A stretch of 64,000 bases of DNA. Origin: Mycobacteroides franklinii (lineage in GTDB: Bacteria > Actinomycetota > Actinomycetes > Mycobacteriales > Mycobacteriaceae). Location: positions 372,001 through 436,000 of the forward strand of contig NZ_MAFQ01000001.1 in the NCBI RefSeq assembly GCF_002013895.1. Reading direction: 5' to 3'. The notes beneath the pieces were generated by a model. That model was given only the letters and a program-made list of their open reading frames with translations, searched no databases and was not told where the DNA came from. Position 1 is the first letter of the stretch, and each line of letters begins with the position of its first letter. Below are positions 45,302-58,185 of this stretch, one piece after another. A program made the position numbers and the translations under genes.

Positions 45302-46555
45302 GTGAGCGAGCATTTCTTGGTGACCGGCGGCGCCCGGCTGACAGGCAACGTGGCAGTGACCGGCGCCAAGAACAGTGTGCTCAAGCTGATGGCAGCCACC
45401 CTGCTGGCCGAGGGAACGAGCACTATCACCAACTGTCCGGACATCCTGGACGTGCCACTCATGGCCGAGGTGCTGCGGGGATTGGGTGCGACGGTTGAGC
45501 TAGAAGGTGATGTCGTCAGGATCACTTCACCGGATGAGCCCAAGTACGACGCCGACTTCGCGGCGGTCAGGCAGTTTCGCGCCTCGGTCTGTGTCCTGGG
45601 GCCCCTGGTGGGCCGATGCCGGCGGGCCAAGGTGGCGTTACCGGGCGGAGATGCGATCGGGTCGCGGCCTCTCGACATGCATCAGGCGGGCCTGCGGCAG
45701 CTCGGAGCGGAGTGCACCATCGAGCATGGGTGCGTGGTCGCGGAGGCAAAAGCCTTGCACGGGGCCGACATTCAGCTTGAATTCCCTTCTGTCGGCGCCA
45801 CGGAGAACATCTTGATGGCGGCAGTGCTTGCCGATGGTGTCACCACCATCCACAACGCGGCGCGTGAACCTGATGTGGTGGACCTGTGCACCATGCTGGT
45901 CCAGATGGGTGCGCAGATAGAAGGCGCGGGAACGTCGACACTGACGGTGAACGGCGTGCCGACCCTTCATCCCACCGAGCATCGCGTCATCGGAGACCGA
46001 ATCGTCGCTGCCACTTGGGGTCTCGCGGCCGCAATGACGCGCGGCGATGTGACCGTCACGGGTGTGGATCCCGAGCATCTGCAGTTGGTGCTGCACAAAC
46101 TGCATGATGCGGGCGCCACGGTCACGCAGAACGACAACGGTTTCCGTGTCGTTCAGTACGAGCGTCCCAAAGCGATCAACGTGGCCACGCTGCCGTTCCC
46201 AGGATTTCCAACTGACTTGCAGCCCATGGCAATTGGCCTTGCCGCGATAGCCGACGGCACATCCATGATCACCGAAAACGTCTTCGAGGCCCGATTCCGC
46301 TTTGTCGAGGAGATGATGCGGCTGGGGGCAGATGCGCGGACCGATGGACACCATGCGGTGGTTCGGGGTATCCGGCAACTGTCCAGTGCTCCGGTCTGGT
46401 CGTCGGACATCCGTGCCGGCGCGGGCCTGGTGCTGGCGGGTCTAGTGGCGGATGGCGTCACGGAGGTATACGATGTCTTTCATATCGACCGCGGTTACCC
46501 GTTGTTCGTGGAGAACCTCCAGAGCTTGGGTGCCGAAGTCGAGCGGGTCAGCTAG
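45302..46555 (+). CDS. murA: UDP-GlcNAc enolpyruvyl transferase MurA, Asp117 form
   Basis: A 417-residue enzyme making the first committed peptidoglycan precursor, UDP-GlcNAc-enolpyruvate. The PEP/UDP-GlcNAc site begins with [12 protein letters not shown] (about residues 21-32). The catalytic loop reads [11 protein letters not shown], with Asp at residue 117 where most bacteria have Cys, the substitution that makes mycobacterial MurA insensitive to fosfomycin. GTG 45302 lies 7 nt after TACGCT. The rrn promoter array begins within a few bases of its stop. Confidence 0.97.
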   Translation: MSEHFLVTGGARLTGNVAVTGAKNSVLKLMAATLLAEGTSTITNCPDILDVPLMAEVLRGLGATVELEGDVVRITSPDEPKYDADFAAVRQFRASVCVLGPLVGRCRRAKVALPGGDAIGSRPLDMHQAGLRQLGAECTIEHGCVVAEAKALHGADIQLEFPSVGATENILMAAVLADGVTTIHNAAREPDVVDLCTMLVQMGAQIEGAGTSTLTVNGVPTLHPTEHRVIGDRIVAATWGLAAAMTRGDVTVTGVDPEHLQLVLHKLHDAGATVTQNDNGFRVVQYERPKAINVATLPFPGFPTDLQPMAIGLAAIADGTSMITENVFEARFRFVEEMMRLGADARTDGHHAVVRGIRQLSSAPVWSSDIRAGAGLVLAGLVADGVTEVYDVFHIDRGYPLFVENLQSLGAEVERVS

Positions 46556-46580
46556 CGCTGACCAAGCCCCTAACCCGAAG

Positions 46581-46610
46581 TTGACTCAAGTCCATCGGAC
46601 TTGGTACAGT
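46581..46610 (+). promoter_or_regulatory. rrn promoter 1
   Basis: TTGACT (46581-46586), 18-nt spacer, TACAGT (46605-46610). It lies 26 nt after the murA stop and is the most diverged from the others apart from promoter 2. Confidence 0.75.
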
Positions 46611-46707
46611 GGTGGGGTTGCCCTGAAAGAGCGAGGCCGGGACGAGGAAGCAATTCCAAAATTCCGGTTCTAGGTTGGTGCGCAGTTGACCAGCCAAAAC
46701 CCGGAGT

Positions 46708-46737
46708 ACGACTCAAGTTCATTGAATTTGATTTAGC
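46708..46737 (+). promoter_or_regulatory. rrn promoter 2, degenerate
   Basis: By alignment with promoter 1 the boxes are ACGACT and TTTAGC, both poor. It keeps the conserved ACTCAAGTTC spacer, so it may be weak or decayed. Confidence 0.5.
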
Positions 46738-46836
46738 TCTCGGGTTGTTCATGAAGAGCAAAAGCCGAAATTGACGAAGTAATTCGGAAATGTCGGCGAT
46801 CGGATGGTGTGCAAGTGACCAGCCAAAACCGGGAAT

Positions 46837-46865
46837 TTGCTTCGAGTTCACGAACTTGATACGGT
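46837..46865 (+). promoter_or_regulatory. rrn promoter 3
   Basis: TTGCTT, 17-nt spacer, TACGGT (46860-46865). A 6-bp hairpin with a GGAA loop starts 8 nt after the -10 (46873-46888), right at the expected transcript 5' end. Confidence 0.75.
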
Positions 46866-46963
46866 TTCCCAGTCACTCGGAAGAGTGAAAGTCGGAATTC
46901 AGGAAGAAATTCCAGAATGTCGGCGATCGGATGGTGTGCAGGTGACCAGCCAAAACCGGGAAT

Positions 46964-46992
46964 TTGCTTCGAGTTCACGAACTTGATACGGT
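46964..46992 (+). promoter_or_regulatory. rrn promoter 4
   Basis: Exact copy of promoter 3 shifted by 127 nt: TTGCTT, 17-nt spacer, TACGGT (46987-46992), with the same TCACTC-GGAA-GAGTGA hairpin at 47000-47015. Confidence 0.75.
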
Positions 46993-47090
46993 TTCCCAGT
47001 CACTCGGAAGAGTGAAAGTCGGAATTCAGGAAGAAATTCCAGAATGTCGGCGATCGGATGGTGCGCAGGTGACCAGCCAAAACCGGGAAT

Positions 47091-47119
47091 TTGACTCAGG
47101 TTCACGAACTTGATACGGT
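47091..47119 (+). promoter_or_regulatory. rrn promoter 5 (PCL1-like)
   Basis: TTGACT, 17-nt spacer, TACGGT (47114-47119): the best -35 of the array and the closest to 16S, matching the conserved mycobacterial PCL1 position. Its hairpin is CCGCCC-GGAA-GGGCGG (47127-47142). Confidence 0.82.
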
Positions 47120-47190
47120 TTCCGAGCCGCCCGGAAGGGCGGAGGCGAGAATGAGGGAAGAAATTCCGGAATTCGGTGCCACAACAAATT

Positions 47191-47220
47191 GAATGTGTTG
47201 TTTGAGAACTCAATAGTGTG
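47191..47220 (+). promoter_or_regulatory. rrn leader antitermination region
   Basis: The conserved mycobacterial leader block TTGTTTGAGAACTCAATAG, which contains the boxA-like element expected to bind NusB/NusE for rRNA antitermination. From 47221 to 47286 the leader is AT-rich and probably forms the processing stem with the spacer. Confidence 0.65.
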
Positions 47221-47286
47221 TCAGTGTTTATATAGACATTTTATGTCGATAACAATTCTTTTGACAGTTGTTTTGTCGGGATTAAA

Positions 47287-52219
<4,933 letters not shown>

Positions 52220-52297
52220 AACCGCAACCACTATTCTTCGTCTTTTGACGATCACACTCCACCACCAGATAACTTGTGTGTTAATCACACGAAAGAG
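52220..52297 (+). other. 23S-5S spacer
   Basis: Short AT-richer spacer with a GTGTGTTAATCACAC hairpin at 52275-52289, probably a processing site just before 5S. No gene. Confidence 0.75.
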
Positions 52298-52415
52298 TTA
52301 CGGCGGCCACAGCGAGAGGGAAACGCCCGGTCCCATCCCGAACCCGGAAGCTAAGCCTCTCAGCGCCGATGGTACTGTTCTTAACACGGAACGGAAGAGT
52401 AGGACACCGCCGAAC
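52298..52415 (+). rRNA. rrf: 5S ribosomal RNA
   Basis: Begins TTACGGCGGCCACAGCGAGA and ends GGACACCGCCGAAC, so the two ends pair as helix I. The loop-B/C landmark CCCGGTCCCATCCCGAACCC is intact. Last gene of the operon. Confidence 0.95.
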
Positions 52416-52424
52416 ATAAATTGG

Positions 52425-52455
52425 AAATGCCCCCCAGGAAACTGGGGGGCATTTT
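52425..52455 (+). terminator. rrn operon terminator
   Basis: AAATGCCCCCCAG pairs perfectly with CTGGGGGGCATTT around a GAAA loop, followed by a T-rich stretch (TCATTTCT). A strong intrinsic terminator 10 nt after 5S. Confidence 0.93.
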
Positions 52456-52479
52456 CATTTCTACGGTAGATTTCTGCAG

Positions 52480-53343
52480 GTGTTCAAGGGCCGCTTCAAG
52501 TTGAAGCCCACTGTCACCACGGTGGGTGCAGTGGTACTCGTGCTGGTCATTTACGTGGGATTCCTCGCGATTTATCGAATACTGGATCATCACTCGGGGC
52601 CGCCGTCGGCCGATCTGGATTTGTCTCGCGACAACGAGACCGTGGTGGTCATTGATCTGCAGGACCTGCGAACGGTAAACAATCGGCTCGATGCCGAGGT
52701 GGTGGTGCTACCGGCGAAAACGACCCTCGATGCCTTCGGTTTGTTGAATGCCGACATGTCCGTTCGCTTGGTTTCCTCGCTGGACTACGGCGAGCGGTAT
52801 TTTCCGCGGGGCACGCTGCCGGCGGCTATGGATGACACTCTGATTGCGACGGGCGATGCCCAGTCGTGGCCGTTTGATGAGTACTCGACGGGAAATCTGC
52901 GCGCGGAGGTCATGGTGGGCAATGGCGAAGGACGCCGTCCTGTGCCCGCGCGTATCGAAGTGATCGGAAGTTTGGGTGGTTGGCGGGTGTCGACGGATAC
53001 GTCGCAGGCGCCGGCGGGCAAGGGGGATCAGACGACCGTCAGATTGGTGCGGGCCCGTGGCACCCTGGCTTTCGATGTCGGTATCTGTCTGGTCTTGATC
53101 ACCCTGCCGACGATGGCACTGATTGTCGCGATCGAGACCGTACGCGGGGTGAAGAAATTCCATCCGCCCCTGACAACATGGTTCGGAACGATGCTGTTCG
53201 CGATCGTTCCGCTGCGGAACATCCTGCCCGGCGCTCCGCCTCCGGGCGCCTGGATAGACCAGGCTTTGGTGCTCTGGGTGCTTATCGCACTGGTGGTGGC
53301 GATGGTGCTCTATGTCGAAGCGTGGTGGAAGCAGTCAGACTAG
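52480..53343 (+). CDS. DUF4436 membrane protein
   Basis: A 287-residue protein with one N-terminal helix (TTVGAVVLVLVIYVGFLAIY, about residues 13-32), a roughly 155-residue extracytoplasmic domain (YGERYFPRGTLPAAMDDTLI, WPFDEYSTGNLRAEVMV) and three C-terminal helices (about 195-220, 229-245, 252-275). The layout and WPFDEY block fit DUF4436. Function unknown. GTG 52480 follows TAGATT by 7 nt, suggesting a leaderless mRNA starting just past the rrn terminator. It converges on the cyclase gene. Confidence 0.75.
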   Translation: MFKGRFKLKPTVTTVGAVVLVLVIYVGFLAIYRILDHHSGPPSADLDLSRDNETVVVIDLQDLRTVNNRLDAEVVVLPAKTTLDAFGLLNADMSVRLVSSLDYGERYFPRGTLPAAMDDTLIATGDAQSWPFDEYSTGNLRAEVMVGNGEGRRPVPARIEVIGSLGGWRVSTDTSQAPAGKGDQTTVRLVRARGTLAFDVGICLVLITLPTMALIVAIETVRGVKKFHPPLTTWFGTMLFAIVPLRNILPGAPPPGAWIDQALVLWVLIALVVAMVLYVEAWWKQSD

Positions 53344-53348
53344 GCGGC

Positions 53349-54971
53349 TCAGGCCACCGGTACCGCAAGCTCGGTGGGCTCGGTACGGCCGCGCAGCGTC
53401 ACCGTATCGCCCGAGCGCCAATGCAAGGCTTCGCGATGGTGCGCACGTAACACGGTGTTGAGGGACGCCACCAGATGCCCCGGTACAGCCTTGGACAATT
53501 CGCAGAGCCTGGCCGCCTCATTGACGGGATCGCCGATCACCGTGTACTCGAATCGGTCATGGGCGCCGATGTTTCCAGCCACTGCTTGTCCCGAGGCCAC
53601 GCCGATACCGGCCTGACATTCGGGCACTTCGATACGGAGGCGGCGGGCGATGGCGCGCGCGGCGGCCAGTGCCTGGCTCTCTGGGCGGTCCAGTCGGACC
53701 GGGGCCCCGAAGACCGCGAGGGTTGCGTCGCCCTCGAACTTGTTGACCATGCCCTCGAATCGGTCGATCTCCTCGACGACGACGGTGAAGAACCGGTTGA
53801 GCAGCGCGACTACTTCGACGGCGGGGCGGCTGGCTGCCAGGCGGGTGGATCCGACGATATCGGCGAATAGCACTGCGACATGGCGCTCTTCGCCGCCGAG
53901 CTCCGGTTTCTGCTGCTCGGCGGCCGCGGCGACCTCGCGGCCGACATGCTTGCCAAAGAGGTCGCGAACGCGCTCGCGTTCCCGGAGCCCCTCCACCATG
54001 GTGTTGAAACCAGCCTGGAGCTCACCGAGCTCGGTGCCGTCATAGACGACGAGATTGATATCCAGGTCATTTTGCTCGACTCGCTTGAGGGCCGCCTGCA
54101 CCTCTTTGACCGGTGTAGAAGTCATCCAGGATGCGATCCAGATGAGGATGAGGCCGAACACGACCGGGAAGGACGAAAGAATGATGACCGCGACCGCTAG
54201 CTGATCGATGGTGAAGTTACCGAAGATCAGCGAGCCGAAGGCGGTCAGCATGATGCCCGCGGCGGGGACGCCCGAGCCCAGTGTCCATGCCAGGACCGTG
54301 CGAACCATGATTCCGGAGGCGAGCCTGCGGTTGCGCGGCCCTGCTTCCAGGGCGCGTGCGGCGACGGGGCGCATTGCGAACTCGGTGAAGAGGTAGTTTG
54401 CGGCACAGACGACCATCCCGCTGAATCCGACGGCGAAGAAGATCTTGGGAATGTAGAGAGGATTTTGCAGTCCGTAGAGCGTGGTGAAGAGGGCGGTTCC
54501 TCCTACCCACAGGATCGCCTCGACGACAGTCAGCCGCCACGGCACCGCAAAAGTGTTGCGCTGGTCTGCCTTCGTCGGTGTGCGCTCGTCTATGGCCCAG
54601 CGCACCGCCTTGAAAATGCGTCGCGTGCCCCAGATCGCTCCGATGAGCACGGCCAGGGAGACGTACACCGGTACCACTATGAAGTTGAGCCATATCGGCG
54701 CGTCGAACACGTTGGGGTCTGGGATCGCGACAATCACCAGGAGAAGGACGACTCCGATCCCGATGAGGTTGGCGGCCACCACGAACACCGTGAGGATCAG
54801 CTGGATTCGGATTCTCTGGATCAGCGTGCTCTCGTCATACCGGCCGAGCAGCCAGGATCCGTAGCCGGCGCCGGCCTCGAGTCGGCCGGTCTGCCCAGTG
54901 ACGGCGGCGAGCGCCGCGCCCACTCGCCGCGATAATGCGCGAATCGAATCCTTTGCCCCGATATTGGCCAT
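53349..54971 (-). CDS. membrane-bound class III adenylate cyclase with HAMP domain
   Basis: A 540-residue protein: six transmembrane helices (about residues 45-300), a HAMP linker ([20 protein letters not shown], about 283-340) and a C-terminal catalytic domain. Catalytic elements include the metal Asp in [11 protein letters not shown] (about 365), [12 protein letters not shown] with the substrate-selecting Lys and Asp, and [12 protein letters not shown]. It should turn ATP into cAMP in the cytoplasm, possibly in response to a membrane signal. It resembles Rv1318c/Rv1319c/Rv1320c, which are three tandem genes in M. tuberculosis; here there is one. Confidence 0.92.
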   Translation of the reverse strand: MANIGAKDSIRALSRRVGAALAAVTGQTGRLEAGAGYGSWLLGRYDESTLIQRIRIQLILTVFVVAANLIGIGVVLLLVIVAIPDPNVFDAPIWLNFIVVPVYVSLAVLIGAIWGTRRIFKAVRWAIDERTPTKADQRNTFAVPWRLTVVEAILWVGGTALFTTLYGLQNPLYIPKIFFAVGFSGMVVCAANYLFTEFAMRPVAARALEAGPRNRRLASGIMVRTVLAWTLGSGVPAAGIMLTAFGSLIFGNFTIDQLAVAVIILSSFPVVFGLILIWIASWMTSTPVKEVQAALKRVEQNDLDINLVVYDGTELGELQAGFNTMVEGLRERERVRDLFGKHVGREVAAAAEQQKPELGGEERHVAVLFADIVGSTRLAASRPAVEVVALLNRFFTVVVEEIDRFEGMVNKFEGDATLAVFGAPVRLDRPESQALAAARAIARRLRIEVPECQAGIGVASGQAVAGNIGAHDRFEYTVIGDPVNEAARLCELSKAVPGHLVASLNTVLRAHHREALHWRSGDTVTLRGRTEPTELAVPVA

Positions 54972-54995
54972 AGTTGTCGTCAGCCTAACGCCCTA

Positions 54996-55001
54996 TACAG
55001 T
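54996..55001 (+). promoter_or_regulatory. -10 box of nucS
   Basis: TACAGT ends 6 nt before GTG 55008; TTGTCG at 54974-54979 is a possible -35 (16-nt spacer). Predicts a leaderless transcript. Confidence 0.5.
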
Positions 55002-55007
55002 GGGCCG

Positions 55008-55706
55008 GTGCGTCTCGTCGTAGCTCAGTGCACTGTTAATTACGTTGGTCGGTTGACAGCCCACCTCCCGTCTGCCAAGAGGCTGCTGCTCATCAAGGCC
55101 GACGGCTCGGTGAGCGTGCACGCCGATGATCGCGCATACAAGCCGCTCAACTGGATGAGTCCGCCGTGCTGGCTCACCGAGACTGAAGACGAGGGTGGCG
55201 ACGATGCGGGAGAGACCGGCGCCTCGACCGTCTGGGTGGTGGAGAACAAGGCAGGCGAGCAGCTGCGGATCACCATCGAGAACATCGAGCACGATTCCGC
55301 GCATGAGCTCGGAGTCGATCCCGGGCTCGTCAAGGACGGGGTGGAGGCGCATCTACAGGAGTTGCTCGCTGAACATGTCGCCTTGCTGGGCGACGGATAC
55401 ACCCTGGTGCGCCGCGAGTACATGACTCCTATCGGTCCGGTGGATCTGCTGTGCCGCGATGCCGATGGTGCGACGGTGGCGGTGGAGATCAAGCGCCGCG
55501 GTGAGATCGACGGTGTCGAGCAGCTGACCCGCTATCTCGAACTACTCAACCGCGACACCACGTTGGCGCCGGTCGCTGGCGTCTTCGCGGCGCAACAGAT
55601 CAAGCCACAGGCCCGCACACTTGCCGAGGACCGCGGGATACGCTGTCTCACACTGGATTACGACGCAATGCGGGGAATGGACTCGGACGAGTTCCGATTG
55701 TTCTGA
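55008..55706 (+). CDS. nucS: mismatch-specific endonuclease NucS (EndoMS)
   Basis: A 232-residue nuclease that cuts both strands at mismatches, the core of the non-canonical mismatch repair used by mycobacteria, which lack MutS/MutL. N-terminal DNA-binding domain ([20 protein letters not shown]), then a RecB-type nuclease core with [23 protein letters not shown], supplying the Asp and the Glu-x-Lys metal site, then [12 protein letters not shown]. The last residues DEFRLF fit a C-terminal beta-clamp-binding peptide. GTG 55008 matches the homologue Rv1321. Slightly longer than Rv1321 through an acidic loop ([12 protein letters not shown]). Confidence 0.96.
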   Translation: MRLVVAQCTVNYVGRLTAHLPSAKRLLLIKADGSVSVHADDRAYKPLNWMSPPCWLTETEDEGGDDAGETGASTVWVVENKAGEQLRITIENIEHDSAHELGVDPGLVKDGVEAHLQELLAEHVALLGDGYTLVRREYMTPIGPVDLLCRDADGATVAVEIKRRGEIDGVEQLTRYLELLNRDTTLAPVAGVFAAQQIKPQARTLAEDRGIRCLTLDYDAMRGMDSDEFRLF

Positions 55707-55707
55707 C

Positions 55708-56016
55708 ATGGTCCGACACGGAAAGCGTCGTCAACCGCCGCACCGCGACACCCCGGCGGCGCTCTCGATCGGGGGCGACCAGGTTGAGCAGGGCACCGAT
55801 GGTTTCGACTATCACGTGCGCCGGATCGCCGGAGCACGCGCCCTCAAGGTGTACCGCTGCCCCGGATGTGATCACGAGATTGCGATAGGGGTCGCGCATG
55901 TCGTGGTGTGGCCCGCCGGGGACAACCCGGACAGAGCAATGGATGACCGTCGGCACTGGCATACGCCATGCTGGGGCAACCGCGCGAATCGAGGTCCGAC
56001 GCGCCGATGGAGCTGA
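55708..56016 (+). CDS. small zinc-ribbon-like protein (Rv1322 family)
   Basis: A 102-residue basic protein starting MVRHGKRRQPPHRDTP, 1 nt after the nucS stop, so probably co-transcribed. A CPGC pair in VYRCPGCDHEIAIGVAHVVV and a later HWHTPCW provide four potential zinc ligands. Databases often call this family ATP/GTP-binding, but no P-loop is visible. Pairing with nucS hints at a nucleic-acid role; that is inference. It converges on the epimerase gene with 6 nt between. Confidence 0.75.
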   Translation: MVRHGKRRQPPHRDTPAALSIGGDQVEQGTDGFDYHVRRIAGARALKVYRCPGCDHEIAIGVAHVVVWPAGDNPDRAMDDRRHWHTPCWGNRANRGPTRRWS

Positions 56017-56022
56017 CGAGAG

Positions 56023-56496
56023 CTAGTGCGACTGCGTTGGCTGGACGAGCTCGATGAGCACGCCGCCAGTGTCCTTGGGATGCAGGAAGTTGATCCGTGA
56101 GTTCGCGGTGCCGATGCGCGGCTCGTCGTACAGCACCCGCACGCCGGCGGCGCGGAGCTGGTCGGTCAGCGCATCGATATCGGTGACGCGGTAGGCCAGC
56201 TGCTGCAGTCCGGCGCCCTTGGTGTTCAGGAACTTCGCGATGGGCGAGGCCTCGTTGAGCGGGGCCATCAGCTGGATCTGTGTACTGCCGGGCTCGGCTC
56301 CGGGGAAGGACAGCATGGCCTCGCGGACACCCTGACCCTCGTTGATCTCCTCGTGCACCAGGATCATGCCCAGGTGCTCGTGGTACCACTCGATGGCGAC
56401 ATCGAGGTCGGGCACGGCGACACCGACGTGGTCGACAGCGGTTACCAGCCCGGTCGATAGGATCGACGGGACATCAAGAGGAGACGATGTCGTCAT
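56023..56496 (-). CDS. mce: methylmalonyl-CoA epimerase
   Basis: A 157-residue glyoxalase/VOC-fold enzyme that interconverts the (R) and (S) forms of methylmalonyl-CoA in propionate catabolism and methyl-branched lipid precursor supply. Metal ligands and catalytic residues lie in VDHVGVAVPDLDVAIEWYHE, IQLMAPL, QQLAYRVTDID and GVLIELVQP. It corresponds to Rv1322A. ATG 56496 is chosen from the MTTSSPLDVP start. It is divergent from fadA4 with 60 nt between. Confidence 0.92.
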   Translation of the reverse strand: MTTSSPLDVPSILSTGLVTAVDHVGVAVPDLDVAIEWYHEHLGMILVHEEINEGQGVREAMLSFPGAEPGSTQIQLMAPLNEASPIAKFLNTKGAGLQQLAYRVTDIDALTDQLRAAGVRVLYDEPRIGTANSRINFLHPKDTGGVLIELVQPTQSH

Positions 56497-56556
56497 AACG
56501 CAACGGTAACGCGTTGCAGAAAACGGCGTCCAATCGAGAAGTACTAGGGAGACCCG

Positions 56557-57735
56557 ATGAGCACGTCTGTAATTGTTGCTGGAGCGCGTACGCCCGTTGG
56601 CCGGTTCCAGGGTTCTCTCAAGGATTTCTCGGGTGCCGAACTTGGTGGCGTCGCTATTGCGGGCGCCCTGGCGAAGGCCGGGGTGTCCCCGGCGGCCGTC
56701 GACTACGTGATCATGGGCCAGGTGCTCACCGCCGGCGCGGGGCAGATCCCGGCGCGTCAGGCCGCGGTTGCCGGCGGAATCGGCATGGACGTCCCGGCGC
56801 TCACCATCAACAAGGTGTGTCTTTCCGGTGTGGACGCCATTGCCCTGGCTGACCAGCTGATTCGGGCCGGGGAGTTCGAGGTGGTGGTCGCCGGCGGGCA
56901 GGAATCCATGACCAATGCGCCGCATCTGCTGCCCAAGAGCCGGTCCGGGTTCAAGTACGGCGACGTGACACTCATCGATCACATGGCTTTTGACGGTCTG
57001 CATGACGCATTCACCGACCAGGCGATGGGCTTGCTCACCGAGCAGCGCAATGTCTCCGACAAGTTCACCCGCGAAGAGCAGGACGAGTTCGCGGCGCGCT
57101 CCCACCAGAACGCTGCCCGCGCGTGGAAGGACGGCGTCTTCGCCGACGAGGTGGTCTCGGTGCAGATCCCGCAGCGCAAGGGCGATCCGATCGAGTTCGC
57201 CGAGGACGAGGGCATTCGTGCCGACACCACCGCAGCTTCTCTGGCGGGGCTGCGCCCGGCGTTCAGCAAGGACGGCACCATCACCGCGGGGTCGTCGTCG
57301 CCGATCTCCGATGGCGCGTGCGCCGTGGTGGTGATGAGCAAGGAGCGCGCGGAGCGCGAGGGCCTGGAGTGGCTCGCTGAGATCGGCGCGCACGGTGTTG
57401 TCGCCGGCCCCGACTCCAGCCTGCAGCTGCAGCCGGCCAACGCCATTCGGAAGGCTTGCGCGCGGGAAGGGATTTCCCCCGAGCAGCTCGACTTGGTCGA
57501 GATCAACGAGGCCTTCGCGCTGGTCGGGCTGGCCTCGATCAAGGACTTGGGCATCGATCCGGCCAAGGTCAACGTCAACGGCGGCGCGATCGCGATCGGC
57601 CACCCCATCGGAATGTCGGGTGCCCGGATCACACTGCATCTGGCGCAGGAGCTCAAGCGCCGCGGCGGCGGCATCGGCGTGGCGGCGTTGTGCGGCGGCG
57701 GTGGTCAGGGTGACGCCCTGATCGTGCGGGTGTGA
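56557..57735 (+). CDS. fadA4: acetyl-CoA acetyltransferase FadA4
   Basis: A 392-residue thiolase. The acyl-accepting Cys is in [16 protein letters not shown] (about residue 89), the His in [17 protein letters not shown] (about 348) and the second Cys in [12 protein letters not shown] (about 378). It condenses or cleaves acetoacetyl-CoA in the cytoplasm. GGGAGACCC lies upstream of ATG 56557. Position next to the epimerase links short-chain acyl-CoA steps; equals Rv1323. Confidence 0.95.
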   Translation: MSTSVIVAGARTPVGRFQGSLKDFSGAELGGVAIAGALAKAGVSPAAVDYVIMGQVLTAGAGQIPARQAAVAGGIGMDVPALTINKVCLSGVDAIALADQLIRAGEFEVVVAGGQESMTNAPHLLPKSRSGFKYGDVTLIDHMAFDGLHDAFTDQAMGLLTEQRNVSDKFTREEQDEFAARSHQNAARAWKDGVFADEVVSVQIPQRKGDPIEFAEDEGIRADTTAASLAGLRPAFSKDGTITAGSSSPISDGACAVVVMSKERAEREGLEWLAEIGAHGVVAGPDSSLQLQPANAIRKACAREGISPEQLDLVEINEAFALVGLASIKDLGIDPAKVNVNGGAIAIGHPIGMSGARITLHLAQELKRRGGGIGVAALCGGGGQGDALIVRV

Positions 57736-57797
57736 TTTACGACGCGCTGTAGTAGGTCCGCTGAAGTGCCGGGCAGCCCATCGGGCAGACTGAGGGC

Positions 57798-58151
57798 ATG
57801 ACTCAGCTTTTCGACCTGCGCAGCACCGCCAGCAGGTTCCGCACCGTGGCGTTGCTCGAAGCCCTCAGCTGGGCGGGTCTGCTCACCGGGATGTTCTTCA
57901 AATACGTGCCGGACCCGGGCAACGAGATCGGCGTGAAGGTATTCGGGTGGATCCACGGGATCGTCTTCATCGCGTACTTGGTGCTGGGGTTCCTGGCGGG
58001 GCGTGAATACCGCTGGAAACCGCTCACGTGGTTGCTCGCGCTGTTAGCTGGAATTGCCCCATTGTGCAGTGTGATTTTTGTCATATGGGCCGACAAGACG
58101 GGCAAATTGCCCGTTGCGGGCAGCGCGCCGTTGGGTGACGCGGCGCCGTAG
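57798..58151 (+). CDS. DUF3817 integral membrane protein
   Basis: A 117-residue protein with three hydrophobic segments: residues about 18-37 (LLEALSWAGLLTGMFFKYV), 47-66 (VFGWIHGIVFIAYLVLGFLA) and 76-95. The WIHGIVFIAYL block and FRTVALLEALSW start are typical of DUF3817. Function unknown. It begins 62 nt after fadA4 and ends 34 nt before the thioredoxin-like gene. Confidence 0.8.
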   Translation: MTQLFDLRSTASRFRTVALLEALSWAGLLTGMFFKYVPDPGNEIGVKVFGWIHGIVFIAYLVLGFLAGREYRWKPLTWLLALLAGIAPLCSVIFVIWADKTGKLPVAGSAPLGDAAP

Positions 58152-58185
58152 TGCGCAGACCGCAACCCGTGACAGACTGGACGGC

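Larger units (their letters stand above)
46557..47171. repeat. tandem array of about 127-bp promoter units
   Basis: Five successive units carry a promoter each, with -35 boxes at 46581, 46708, 46837, 46964 and 47091 (spacings 127, 129, 127, 127). Units 46791-46917 and 46918-47044 are almost identical, and 47045-47171 is similar up to the -10. Every unit has GACCAGCCAAAACC or a degenerate form upstream of the -35. Confidence 0.92.

Noticed and set aside
46570..47213. Overlapping minus-strand reading frames with repeated NSRFWLV-like peptides
   Set aside because: They are produced by the 127-bp rrn promoter repeats and lack ribosome-binding sites; the promoter reading explains the sequence.
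56497..57639. Minus-strand N-terminal extension of the epimerase frame
   Set aside because: It is antisense to fadA4 and has no domain sense; the conserved epimerase begins at 56496.
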